From contig JAQGMG010000053.1 in assembly GCA_028292485.1 (NCBI GenBank), positions 42,073 to 106,072 on the forward strand: a stretch of DNA of 64,000 nt, written 5' to 3'. This DNA is from Rhodocyclales bacterium. Its GTDB lineage: Bacteria; Pseudomonadota; Gammaproteobacteria; Burkholderiales; Rhodocyclaceae. Under the pieces are notes generated by a model, which worked only from the letters and a program-made list of their open reading frames with translations, made no database searches and was not told the DNA's origin. A program made the translations under genes and the position numbers. Shown piece by piece: positions 55,600 to 64,000 of this stretch (its first letter is position 1; each line of letters opens with the position of its first letter).

Positions 55600-57306
55600 G
55601 TGGCGCGCAAGGGCAGGATTGAAATAACGTCGGAATGGACGGTGCTACTCGTCGATGACGACGCCGAATATCGTGAATCGACGAGCAGGCTGCTGGAGCG
55701 TGAGGGGCATCGTGTGCTTCAGGCCGACTGTGGCACAAGCGCGCTCCTCATCCTGAAGGATGAAAATGTCGATCTGATGCTGCTCGACTATTTCATGCCG
55801 GGCATGACGGGCGAAGAAGTGGTTGCCGAGCTGCGGACGTTCAACCCGTATGTGCAGGTCATCCTGCAAACCGGCTATGCCAGCGAGCAGCCACCGCGCG
55901 ACCTTCTCAGGCGTCTCGACATACAGGGCTACCACGACAAAAGCGAGGGGCCCGACAAACTCCTGCTGTGGACCGATATCGGACTCAAGGCCGCTCACAC
56001 CGTGCAGCTCCTGCACAAGGGACGGCAGTGTCTGCGCTACCTGATCAATGCCACGTTCGACATCCACAAGATCCAGACGCTCGACACCTTGCTGCAGACC
56101 ATCCTGAAGCAAGTGACCGCGATGATAGGCACGACGGATTCATTCCTTGCCATTGTCACGCGCAGTACGGCGCAGCCGGACAATGTGCCGCCTCAGTTGT
56201 ACATCAAGGCGGGTGCGGGCCGCTTTGCCGGCGCCGGAAGCGTGCAAGACTGTCTTGACCCCGAGGCATATGGCAACGTGTGCGACGCGCTCGCGCAATC
56301 CAGCATGAGCGTGCGAAATAGTGCAACCATCATGCCGCTCGCTGCAGAGGGCGGCGCTGTCGGCGTGATCTACATAGACCGTGAAGTCAGCGACGAAAAC
56401 GACATCGAGCTGCTGCAGATATTCGCCAGCCAGTCGGCCATCGCCATACAGAACGCCAATCTTTTCGCGCAGGCACAGCAACAGGTGATCCAGTCAGAAA
56501 AACTGGCTTCAATAGGCCAACTGGCGGCAGGTGTTGCCCACGAGATCAACAATCCTATCGGCTACGTGTTTTCCAATTTCGGTACCCTGGAAAAATATCA
56601 CGAAGGCATTTTTGAAATGCTGCATGCCTACGAAGAGGCGCAACGGCAGGAAGTTACTGACGCTACGCTGTTGCGCCTGAATACCATGCGAAATCGACTG
56701 GAGCTGGACTACCTGCTGGAGGACATTCCCGTTCTCATGCACGAATCCAGGGAAGGTTTGTCGCGCGTGCAGAAGATCGTGCAGGACCTGAAGTATTTCT
56801 CGCACGCCGAATCGGTCACCGAATGGCAGCTGGCAAAACTGCACGATGGCATCGACTCCACGCTCAATATCGTCAACAACGAAGTGAAATACATCGCGGA
56901 CATCGTCAAGGAGTACGGCGATATTCCGGAGATCGAGTGCCTGCCTTCCCAGCTGAACCAGGTGGTCATGAACCTCGTCGTCAATGCAGCGCACGCAATG
57001 GGATCGCGCCGCGGCACCATCACCATCCGCACAGGCACGACCAGCGGGCCTGAGGGCGACAAGGTGTGGATCGAAGTACAGGACACGGGTTCGGGCATTC
57101 CGCAGGACATCCTCGCGAAAATATTCGACCCCTTCTTCACGACCAAGCCGGTCGGCAAGGGCACCGGGCTGGGCCTGTCCCTTTCATACGGCATTATCCA
57201 GAAGCATCACGGCGCGCTCGACGTAAAGAGTGAAGTGGGTGTCGGGACGACCTTCCGCATCACCTTGCCGATATCTCAACAGGTCGAGAGCCCACCCCAG
57301 CAGTGA
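55600..57306 (+). CDS. Receiver-GAF-histidine kinase
   Basis: A 568-residue cytosolic protein. An N-terminal receiver ([11 protein letters not shown]63 in [10 protein letters not shown]) is followed by a GAF-like domain (about 155-290) and a histidine kinase with H-box [15 protein letters not shown] (H314), N-box [17 protein letters not shown], and [20 protein letters not shown]. The receiver-first order suggests that it is a relay responding to another kinase. GTG at 55600 has AGGAG five bases upstream. It follows the CuA-type gene by 186 bases; no transmembrane segment. Confidence 0.9.
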   Translation: MARKGRIEITSEWTVLLVDDDAEYRESTSRLLEREGHRVLQADCGTSALLILKDENVDLMLLDYFMPGMTGEEVVAELRTFNPYVQVILQTGYASEQPPRDLLRRLDIQGYHDKSEGPDKLLLWTDIGLKAAHTVQLLHKGRQCLRYLINATFDIHKIQTLDTLLQTILKQVTAMIGTTDSFLAIVTRSTAQPDNVPPQLYIKAGAGRFAGAGSVQDCLDPEAYGNVCDALAQSSMSVRNSATIMPLAAEGGAVGVIYIDREVSDENDIELLQIFASQSAIAIQNANLFAQAQQQVIQSEKLASIGQLAAGVAHEINNPIGYVFSNFGTLEKYHEGIFEMLHAYEEAQRQEVTDATLLRLNTMRNRLELDYLLEDIPVLMHESREGLSRVQKIVQDLKYFSHAESVTEWQLAKLHDGIDSTLNIVNNEVKYIADIVKEYGDIPEIECLPSQLNQVVMNLVVNAAHAMGSRRGTITIRTGTTSGPEGDKVWIEVQDTGSGIPQDILAKIFDPFFTTKPVGKGTGLGLSLSYGIIQKHHGALDVKSEVGVGTTFRITLPISQQVESPPQQ

Positions 57307-57447
57307 TTTGATGCGTTCGGCATACGGGATGCGGACTTAGAGACTATTCACGATCTCTTGTCTGATACAAAGTCAAAAGCGCTCACTGCAGAGACGACGC
57401 GACAGCATGGAGGGCTTGCCATGCTCCGGGACGATTGGTCCAAACAT

Positions 57448-57519
57448 CGTCATCCCGGCGAAAGCCGGGATCCAGGTTCGGAGGCGCCGTACTGGATTCC
57501 GGCTTTCGCCGGAATGACG
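57448..57519. repeat. REP-like CGTCATCCCGGCGAA repeat, second copy
   Basis: The arms CGTCATCCCGGCGAAAGCCGG and CCGGCTTTCGCCGGAATGACG match the element at 36137-36203 almost base for base. It is the only structure seen in the 243-base gap between the kinase and cueR ends. Confidence 0.85.
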
Positions 57520-57549
57520 TATGACAAGTGGAAGATATTGAGCGGCCTC

Positions 57550-58008
57550 TTAGATGGCATCGTGCGCAGGTTCGTACTCTGCGAGATCATCGAGTATCGG
57601 GCAGTCCGGACGGTGATCGCCAGCACAGCAATGCACCAGTTGTTGTAGCGTGCCAAGCATGCCCTGCAATTCCGCGATCTTGGCTTGCAACTCGTCGATA
57701 TGGTGAGTGGCGATCTTCCGGACCGAGGCGCTTGACCGTCGGCGGTCTTGCCAGAGACCGAGCAGTTCCCTGATTTCTTCCATCGAGAAACCGAGCGTGC
57801 GGGCACGCTTGATGAAGCGCAGCACATGCACGTGTTGTGCGCTGTAGATGCGATAGTTTGCCGCCGTTCTGGCCACGTTCCCGAGGAGCCCGATCTCCTC
57901 GTAATGGCGAATCATCTTTGCCGATACACCACTCGCCTGCATGGCGCGCCCTATATCGACAAGGCCACTCTCAAGTGCCTCGGCGTGTTCGAGTTGTACC
58001 TTCTTCAT
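57550..58008 (-). CDS. cueR: Copper-responsive MerR-family regulator
   Basis: A 152-residue MerR-family protein: DNA-binding [17 protein letters not shown] and [21 protein letters not shown]. The metal loop [10 protein letters not shown] has C128 and C136 separated by seven residues, the CueR arrangement for Cu(I). The N-terminus is about 16 residues longer than usual. Its start overlaps copA by ATGA, so it is transcribed with copA. Confidence 0.92.
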   Translation of the reverse strand: MKKVQLEHAEALESGLVDIGRAMQASGVSAKMIRHYEEIGLLGNVARTAANYRIYSAQHVHVLRFIKRARTLGFSMEEIRELLGLWQDRRRSSASVRKIATHHIDELQAKIAELQGMLGTLQQLVHCCAGDHRPDCPILDDLAEYEPAHDAI

Positions 58009-60461
58009 GATTGATCCCTCCTCGATGCCGCACTTCCGTGCCAGCGTTTGAGCAGCAGTGCATTACCGACAACGCTGACGCTCGAAAACGCCATGGCTGC
58101 GCCTGCAATCACCGGGCTGAGCAGCCCTGCTGCCGCCAGCGGTATGCCGATGATGTTGTACACAAAGGCCCAGAAAAGATTCTGCCGGATCTTCCACCAG
58201 GTGCGGCGCGAAATGTCGATGGCATCGCTGACGAGACGCGGATCACTGCGCATCAGCGTCACGCCTGCCGCCTGCATGGCGACATCGGTGCCACCGCCCA
58301 TGGCCATGCCGACATCGGCTGCCGCCAGCGCAGGTGCGTCGTTGATGCCGTCGCCGACCATTGCGACAGTGCCGAATTTTTGCCGCAGCTCGGCGACGAT
58401 GAGGGCCTTCTCTGCGGGCAGCACCCCCGCCCGCACCTCGGTGATGCCGAGCCGCCTGGCGATCGATGCCGCACTGCTGGCGTGATCGCCGGTTACCAGT
58501 ACCGGCGTGATGCCGCTGGCAATCAATGCGCGGATGGCGGCGCCTGCTTCTGGCCGTGGCTCATCACCGAACGCGAGCATGGCAATGAGGCGCGGACCTC
58601 CGTCTGCATTGTCGGCAGCATCGGCCATCCATGACACGGTGCGTCCTTCACCCTGCAAGCGTTCTGCATGCGTCAGCAAAGGTGTCAGATCGACACCCAG
58701 TTCGTTCATCCAGCGCGCGCTGCCGATGACGATCTGTCGCTCCGCAAGCATCGCGCGAATGCCGCGGCCGGCTTCGACACTGGCATCGCTCGCCACCGGC
58801 AGCGTCAAGCCGCGCTGGCGAGCTTCTTGCACCACTGCCGCGCCCAACGGGTGTTCGCTGCCAGACTGTATCGCCGCAGCAATAGCCAGCGCCTCGTCGG
58901 GCGTCCCGCTGACCGGTTCGATGGCAACCAGCGAAGGCTTGCCCAGCGTCAGCGTGCCGGTCTTGTCGAAGATCACCACGCGTACCTTGTGCGCAACTTC
59001 GAGTGCCTCCGCATCCTTGATGAGGACGCCACGTTTCGCTGCGATGCCCGTGCCAGCCATGATTGCCGTCGGCGTGGCCAGGCCCAGCGCGCACGGGCAG
59101 GCAATGACCAGCACAGCCACGGCGTTGAGTACGGCCTGCTGCCAGTCATTGCCGATGATGCCCCAGGCGAGCAGGGTCACCAGCGCCAGGGCAAGCACGA
59201 CAGGTACGAACACTGCGCTGACCTTGTCGACCTGCCGCTGGATGGGCGCCTTCCTGGCCTGTGCGTTCTCGACCAGTGCAATGATGTGGGCCAGTTGCGA
59301 CTGCGCGCCGACTGCCGTCGTTTCGATGGCGATAATGCCTTCGGCATTCATTGATCCGCCTGTTACGCTGTCGCCGGCTTGCCTGGCAACAGGAAGGCTC
59401 TCGCCGGTAATCAATGACTCATCGACGTGCGAGGCCCCCTCGATGATTCGCCCATCGACAGCGATGCGCTCGCCGGCGCGCACCATGACAATGTCACCGA
59501 CCTGCACCTTGCTCAATGCCACTTCCGACACGACAGACCCCTTGCGCACCCGCGCAGTTTCTGGCCGCAAGGCCTGCAGCGCACGGATGGCATCCATGGT
59601 GTGGCGCCTGGCGCGCGTCTCCAGCCATTTTCCAAGCAGGACCAACGTGATGACGGCGGCCGAGGCCTCGAAGTAGAGATGCGCCGCGTCGTGTGCGGCA
59701 TGCCCTGAAGCCGACACGAACTGGTACACGCTGAGGCCATAGGCAGCGCTGGTGCCCAGCGCGACAAGCAGATCCATATTGCCGGTGCGTGCCTTGAGTG
59801 CCTTCCAGCCAGCGCGATAGAAGCGTGCCCCGAAGATGAACTGCACTGGCGTCGCCAGCAGCCATTGCCAGGCGCCCGCAAGCATCAGGTCAACACCGAA
59901 GATGGCGCCGGGCATCGGCACGATCAAGGGAAGCGTGAACAAGGCGCTGGCCAGCAGCAGCCACAGTTGAGCATCTCGCTGTGGCGTTTGCACCGTTGCA
60001 CCTTCGGCAACCAACGCTGCCCTGTAGCCCGCTTTTGCGACCGCGGCCAGCAGCGTAGCTTCGCCAGCAGCGCGTGACAGGACGTGCGCCCGTTCTGTCG
60101 CCAGATTGACATCGACTTCTGTGACGCCGTCGATACTTGACAAGATTTTTTCGACCCGTGCGACGCAGCTCGCGCAAGTCATGCCGGCAATGGAGAGGTC
60201 GGTCGTCACAGCGGGAACGGCGTAGCCGGCGTGCTGTACTGCCTGCACCAGCTTTTCCACGTCAGCCGGTGCGCTCATCGACACGCTGGCCTGTTCGGTG
60301 GCGAGATTGACATTCGCTTCACTGACGCCATCGACCGCGCGCAGGGCTTTTTCGATACGGCCCGCACAAGAGGCGCAGCTCATGCCGGCAATGGCTAAGG
60401 TCACGGTTCGAGGCGTGCCCGTCTGGCGGGCAAGTGATGTCGTCATGAGCGCGGAGACCAT
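58005..60461 (-). CDS. copA: Copper-exporting P1B-type ATPase
   Basis: An 818-residue Cu(I) exporter. Two N-terminal heavy-metal domains (GMSCASC, C29/C32; GMTCASC, C96/C99) are followed by the TM region, actuator TGESLPV, membrane [11 protein letters not shown], the phosphorylation site DKTGTLT (D499), SEHPLGAAV and [14 protein letters not shown] lies at a good distance from the ATG. A CueR-type operator is 38 bases upstream. It is the first gene of copA-cueR. Confidence 0.97.
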   Translation of the reverse strand: MVSALMTTSLARQTGTPRTVTLAIAGMSCASCAGRIEKALRAVDGVSEANVNLATEQASVSMSAPADVEKLVQAVQHAGYAVPAVTTDLSIAGMTCASCVARVEKILSSIDGVTEVDVNLATERAHVLSRAAGEATLLAAVAKAGYRAALVAEGATVQTPQRDAQLWLLLASALFTLPLIVPMPGAIFGVDLMLAGAWQWLLATPVQFIFGARFYRAGWKALKARTGNMDLLVALGTSAAYGLSVYQFVSASGHAAHDAAHLYFEASAAVITLVLLGKWLETRARRHTMDAIRALQALRPETARVRKGSVVSEVALSKVQVGDIVMVRAGERIAVDGRIIEGASHVDESLITGESLPVARQAGDSVTGGSMNAEGIIAIETTAVGAQSQLAHIIALVENAQARKAPIQRQVDKVSAVFVPVVLALALVTLLAWGIIGNDWQQAVLNAVAVLVIACPCALGLATPTAIMAGTGIAAKRGVLIKDAEALEVAHKVRVVIFDKTGTLTLGKPSLVAIEPVSGTPDEALAIAAAIQSGSEHPLGAAVVQEARQRGLTLPVASDASVEAGRGIRAMLAERQIVIGSARWMNELGVDLTPLLTHAERLQGEGRTVSWMADAADNADGGPRLIAMLAFGDEPRPEAGAAIRALIASGITPVLVTGDHASSAASIARRLGITEVRAGVLPAEKALIVAELRQKFGTVAMVGDGINDAPALAAADVGMAMGGGTDVAMQAAGVTLMRSDPRLVSDAIDISRRTWWKIRQNLFWAFVYNIIGIPLAAAGLLSPVIAGAAMAFSSVSVVGNALLLKRWHGSAASRRDQS

Positions 60462-60498
60462 GGTCGTTTCCTGAAATCGTGGAAGATTCAGATGGTCG

Positions 60499-60522
60499 AC
60501 CTTACTACCGTGGGAAGGTCAA
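60499..60522 (-). promoter_or_regulatory. CueR-type operator/promoter of copA
   Basis: On the minus strand ACCTTCC, seven bases, GTAAGGT forms the MerR/CueR dyad, with TTGACC as -35 (60517-60522). The spacer to the weak -10 (GACCAT) would be 19 bases, the elongated spacing that CueR distorts upon copper binding. Confidence 0.8.
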
Positions 60523-60536
60523 GCCATACGCCGCAG

Positions 60537-60764
60537 CTAAACGAACTTGGCTTCGGCTTTGGCGAGAATTTTTGATGCGGATACCCCCAACACTTGAGCG
60601 ATGGCGCGAATCACTCTCACGGTTGGGGATTTCAAGCCACGCTCAAGCTGGCTGATGTAAGTGGGATGCAAATCACACTGGTGCGCCAGAGCTTCCTGCG
60701 ACAGCTCGGCTTTGTGACGCAGTCTAGCGATGACTTGCCCAAGCGCCTGTTCGAACGTCTCCAT
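60537..60764 (-). CDS. XRE-family helix-turn-helix regulator
   Basis: A 75-residue protein that is almost wholly an HTH_3 domain: ARLRHKAELSQEALAHQCDLHPTYISQLERGLKSPTVRVIRAIAQVLG. GAGGGG lies nine bases before the ATG. It is upstream of copA on the same strand, 37 bases from its operator. Target unknown. Confidence 0.85.
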   Translation of the reverse strand: METFEQALGQVIARLRHKAELSQEALAHQCDLHPTYISQLERGLKSPTVRVIRAIAQVLGVSASKILAKAEAKFV

Positions 60765-61029
60765 CGCCCTGTACCCCTCAAATAGGCGCAGGCTGATGGG
60801 GCTGGTACTTTTGTTCCAGAGACTATAGTATTAGTATTGTGTTTTGATATTTATGCGTCATACAAACTGAAGGCGGTATTTAGGCCTTAACATTGGCCGC
60901 GTTGCCGAAAGACTTTGTCCACAGCGTCATCATGAAGATCAAGAGGCCAATAACAATCACAATCACATTGGAGAGCCTGGCGGGTACGCGAACGTCCAGC
61001 AAGCTCATACGTGCATTGGCACTACTGTC

Positions 61030-61662
61030 TTGTGCGCTGGGCATGGCGGCCTGTTCGTCGCCCCTCCTACCGCTGCTGACATCGAACGCGCACTGAACGA
61101 AACCTATAGCTGCCCGCTGCTCATCCTTTCCGAGGTGACACCGACCCGCATTGAGGCTACGCCGGGCTATCAATACGAAGTGAGGTTCATGTACACGGTG
61201 GCGATGATCGAAGCTCCCCACACCGTGGCGAAACGCTTCGCCGAATGGACCTATCAGGACAGCGAACTGCTGCGTTTGCGTCGGGCCTATGGTGAGGCGG
61301 ATTCTCGGCGGCGCATGGGCCGCGCAGATGCAGCAGCAGCGGTGCAAACGCTCAAACAGGTGACCGCGCAAACAGAGGAAGTCCTGGGGCGACTCAATGT
61401 ATTGATGCCCTGCCGAAGTGCCGACGCCTCTTCGGCGTTCAATGTCATGCGTCGTGTCGCGCGTGACGCCGCCGTGACAAGCGAGGACAAGATTGCCGTA
61501 CCCCTTGCAATGCGGACGCGCGCGCGTGGCCGCCTCGTCCAGATCGGTGAACACTGGCGTTTCGATAGCTCGCCCTCGTCCGAAGTACAAAGCATCGTGA
61601 AGAGCGCGCCGGTGCCCTATCCACGTTTCACGCCGCAGACTTCAGAAATACCAAAGCATTAA
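61030..61662 (+). CDS. Uncharacterised protein, probably a lipoprotein with a frameshift
   Basis: A 210-codon frame from TTG at 61030. Its product from about residue 14 (TAADIERALNETYSCPLL) has a soluble, mostly alpha-helical look with VRFMYTVAMIE and GRLVQIGEHWRF. The first residues do not look natural. In the frame one base away, from about 60968, lies a lipoprotein signal (SKLIRALALLSCALGMAAC) that would join after a CCCC run at 61061. The intact protein would then read CSSPPPTAADIERAL. This may be a sequencing error or a disrupted gene. It lies 162 bases before vgrG; no family recognised. Confidence 0.6.
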   Translation: MCAGHGGLFVAPPTAADIERALNETYSCPLLILSEVTPTRIEATPGYQYEVRFMYTVAMIEAPHTVAKRFAEWTYQDSELLRLRRAYGEADSRRRMGRADAAAAVQTLKQVTAQTEEVLGRLNVLMPCRSADASSAFNVMRRVARDAAVTSEDKIAVPLAMRTRARGRLVQIGEHWRFDSSPSSEVQSIVKSAPVPYPRFTPQTSEIPKH

Positions 61663-61824
61663 AAACATCTTATTTGTCAAATTCATCATGAATTTTCATT
61701 CCGACGTCATTTTCTGGCGCCGCCCGTCTGGACAGCCGCTGTGCGACAGTTATCTCGTTAGAATTCCTGACGTTATGCCATACCACGCAGCGCTGCTGTG
61801 TGTTCAAAAAAAGAGTCATCCGGG

Positions 61825-64000
61825 ATGAACCTTCAAGACATTTTCAACGCCCTGCGCGCGGGCCATACGGACGCCTCGCGCCTGCTTCGCCTGCACACCG
61901 CACAGACACTTCATCCGCTCATGATCGAACGCCTCGAAGGCGTCGAAGCCATCGGACCGGGCGACATGGTGAATGTCGGCACAGCGCAGGCAGTTGTCGG
62001 CTACCGTTTCCAGTTACTTGTCGTTGCCGATAGCGTCGGACTGGCGGCTGCCGACTTCCTCGGCAAACCCATCCTCATCGAGCTGCTGACCGCATTGTCG
62101 CGTAGCGAACTGCGGCCTTTCCACGGACATATCACCGCGTTCGAGCAACTGCACAGCGATGGCGGCTTTGCCTACTACCGACTTACCGTCGAGCCCTGGC
62201 TGGCCGTTCTCGGTCATCGTCGCGACAGCTTTGTCTTCCACGACATGACCGTTGTGGAAATCGTCGAAAGGATCTTTGCCGACTATGCCGGGCAAGGCAC
62301 GCTGGCACCCACTTGGCGCTGGGAACTCAAGGACGTGTCGGTGTATCGCAAACGTTCCACTTGCACGCAGTTCAACGAAAGCGATCTTCAGTTCATCAAC
62401 CGGCTGCTGGCCGCCGAAGGCATCACCTACTTCATCGAACACACCGGCGACAGCAGCAGTCCGGCACTCGGCCAGCATGCCGTCGTGTTTGCCGATCACA
62501 GCGGCGCATTCAAACCCAATGCGCAATCGAGCATTCGTTTTACCCGTGCAGCCGCAACGGAATCGGACGACAGCATTCAGGAGTTCAGCACCGCTGTCAG
62601 CTGGAATACGCAAGCGGTAGAACTGGCAAGCTGGGACTACCGCAGCGCGGACACCCAACCTGTCGCCGCATGGGGCAATGATGCCGACGGCGGAGGCGAA
62701 GGAACCGGCCTGACTTCCTGGGACATGCCGGGCGCGTACAGCTGGCCTGACCGCGAGACCGGAGAGCGGTTGGCGCGATGCCGTCTCGACAGTGACAGCG
62801 CCGCAGGGCGATTGATTCGTGGCGAGGGCACCGTGCGGACATTGCGGCCGGGCAGCAACTTTTCCCTTGCCGATCATTTTGACTTCGGCATTGCTGCGGC
62901 CACGCAGGAAAATGACCAGCCCAACACCAACGCCTTCAATATTCTGCACGTCGAACACCGTGCGCGTAACAACGTCGGCGCCAGCCTGAGCGAGCAATTT
63001 GATCAACAGCTCGGCCAAGCGTTCGGAATCAAGCGAGCTGCGACAGCCGATGCGGACGACGGCACGATGTACACCAACAATTTCGTTGTGCTGCCCACTG
63101 ACATGCCATACAGGGCGCGCATTAAAAATGACGGAGGCATTGCACTGTTTCCTGCACCCGTATTGCACACCCAAACTGCAATCGTCGTCGGCGAATCAGG
63201 TGACGTCGTGCATACCGACCGCGATGGCCGCATAAAAATACAATTTCATTGGCAGCGCGGCAAAAATAGTCACAGCCGCCAAGAACATCCTTCTGGCGAC
63301 GAGAACGCTCCGGCAAACACAGGTGCCTGGACTTGGGTGCGTGTGATGACGCCGTGGGCGGGCAACAACTGGGGCAGCAGTTTCATTCCGCGTGTAGGTC
63401 AAGAAGTGCTGGTCGACTTCATCGAAGGAGATATTGATCGTCCCATCATCGTTGGAACAACCTACAACGGTCGTGGTGCTCAGAATGAACAAAACAACCA
63501 GAGCAGAGCAGGTGCAGGTGCCGCAACGGGCAATGCACCCGCGTGGTTTGCTGGCGAGGGCGCGAAAGACGGCGCGGCGAACGCGGAGGAAAGCGGCCCA
63601 AAGCATGCTCACTCAGCCACGCTGGCCGGTATCAAGACGCAGGCGATGACGCAAAGCCAGCAAGGCGCTGGAGACTATAACCATCTGGTCTTCGATCTCA
63701 GCCCCGGCGAGCCGCGCGCCCAGCTGGCGACGACGCAATTTGCCTCGGCCCTGACCCTCGGAGCCAATCGTCACCAGAGCGACAATCAACGCACCGCCTA
63801 TCGCGGCCACGGCGCAGAACTGGTGACGCTGCAAGCGGGCGCGCTGCGCGCCGGCAGTGGCCTGCTGCTGTCCAGCGATGGGCGACAGAACGCCAGCGGC
63901 ACGCAGCTCGATAGCCGTGTCGCGCCCAATCAGCTCGAAGCGGCGCAGAGCCTGGTGACGACACTGGCCGATTCGGCGCAGAAGCAGAAGGCGGAACTCA
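61825..64000 (+). CDS. vgrG: Type VI secretion tip protein VgrG (3' end beyond window)
   Basis: VgrG forms the trimeric spike of the type VI secretion system. From ATG at 61825, 725 codons are in the window. The gp27-like N-terminal domain (RLLRLHTAQTLHP, FQLLVVADS, HGHITAFEQ, NESDLQFINRLLAAEGITYFIEH) is followed by the gp5-like OB part (TDRDGRIKIQFHW, WVRVMTPWAGNNWGSSFIPRVGQEVLVDFIEGDIDRPIIVG). A DUF2345-type region follows (NHLVFDL, RQNASGTQLDS). The C-terminus, which may carry an effector, is beyond the edge. Confidence 0.95.
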   Translation, partial: MNLQDIFNALRAGHTDASRLLRLHTAQTLHPLMIERLEGVEAIGPGDMVNVGTAQAVVGYRFQLLVVADSVGLAAADFLGKPILIELLTALSRSELRPFHGHITAFEQLHSDGGFAYYRLTVEPWLAVLGHRRDSFVFHDMTVVEIVERIFADYAGQGTLAPTWRWELKDVSVYRKRSTCTQFNESDLQFINRLLAAEGITYFIEHTGDSSSPALGQHAVVFADHSGAFKPNAQSSIRFTRAAATESDDSIQEFSTAVSWNTQAVELASWDYRSADTQPVAAWGNDADGGGEGTGLTSWDMPGAYSWPDRETGERLARCRLDSDSAAGRLIRGEGTVRTLRPGSNFSLADHFDFGIAAATQENDQPNTNAFNILHVEHRARNNVGASLSEQFDQQLGQAFGIKRAATADADDGTMYTNNFVVLPTDMPYRARIKNDGGIALFPAPVLHTQTAIVVGESGDVVHTDRDGRIKIQFHWQRGKNSHSRQEHPSGDENAPANTGAWTWVRVMTPWAGNNWGSSFIPRVGQEVLVDFIEGDIDRPIIVGTTYNGRGAQNEQNNQSRAGAGAATGNAPAWFAGEGAKDGAANAEESGPKHAHSATLAGIKTQAMTQSQQGAGDYNHLVFDLSPGEPRAQLATTQFASALTLGANRHQSDNQRTAYRGHGAELVTLQAGALRAGSGLLLSSDGRQNASGTQLDSRVAPNQLEAAQSLVTTLADSAQKQKAEL

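Noticed and set aside
60880..61590. 236-codon minus-strand frame over the lipoprotein region, including a 42-codon one-helix frame from 61008
   Set aside because: The upper part shows only shadow composition. The final hydrophobic end (VIVIVIGLLIFMMTLW) is attractive, but no ribosome-binding site lies before 61008, and the plus-strand lipoprotein signal explains the same bases.

Overview
The window looks like a chromosomal segment of a betaproteobacterium, most probably Burkholderiales and perhaps close to Oxalobacteraceae. This is inferred from high GC, the dusB-fis-purH order, a BPSS1780-type membrane protein, a rubredoxin gene beside pilG, and a groESL operon under a perfect CIRCE element. 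No rRNA, tRNA, CRISPR array, integrase or transposase was found. Short palindromic dispersed repeats lie in several intergenic gaps.

Layout. 1-6145 (minus): an operon of membrane genes with a MoxR ATPase (RDD, SpoIIM, DUF4129, DUF4350, MoxR), preceded by a BPSS1780-type protein. MoxR runs off the left edge. 6288-11731 (minus): hemF, purD, purH, fis, dusB. 12027-22483 (minus): a type IV pilus chemosensory system (pilG, pilH, pilI, pilJ and a giant chpA), then rubredoxin. 23000-25780 (plus): thiD, thiE, hemL. 25865-28165 (minus): mgtE and mtgA. 28442-36097 (plus): a six-gene, probably lipid- or sterol-related cluster (alpha/beta hydrolase with a Cys nucleophile, acetoacetate-decarboxylase-like protein, small membrane protein, patatin, membrane-anchored metallophosphoesterase, cholesterol-oxidase-like GMC flavoprotein). 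36211-36841: a VapBC-type toxin-antitoxin. 36986-39089: groES-groEL.

39432-43024 (plus): an operon of a small unknown protein, a two-domain KaiC-like ATPase and a GGDEF-histidine kinase, divergent from groESL. 43154-52045: a 2963-codon cyclic beta-1,2-glucan synthase. 52042-54886 (minus): an arsenic operon (arsR, LMW-phosphatase-type arsC, aquaporin) without an arsB pump, followed by a TauE/SafE permease and flanked by two unannotated mini-ORFs. 55048-57306 (plus): an exported protein with a CuA-type copper site and a receiver-GAF-histidine kinase. 57550-60764 (minus): an XRE regulator, then copA-cueR behind a CueR-type operator. 61030-64000: a probably frameshifted lipoprotein gene and a VgrG (type VI secretion spike) running off the right edge.

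Biologically the window mixes housekeeping genes (haem, purine, thiamin, chaperonin, tRNA modification) with surface and stress modules (twitching chemosensing, cyclic glucan, metal and metalloid resistance, type VI secretion). The least explained modules are the 28-36 kb lipid-type cluster and the KaiC/GGDEF-kinase operon.
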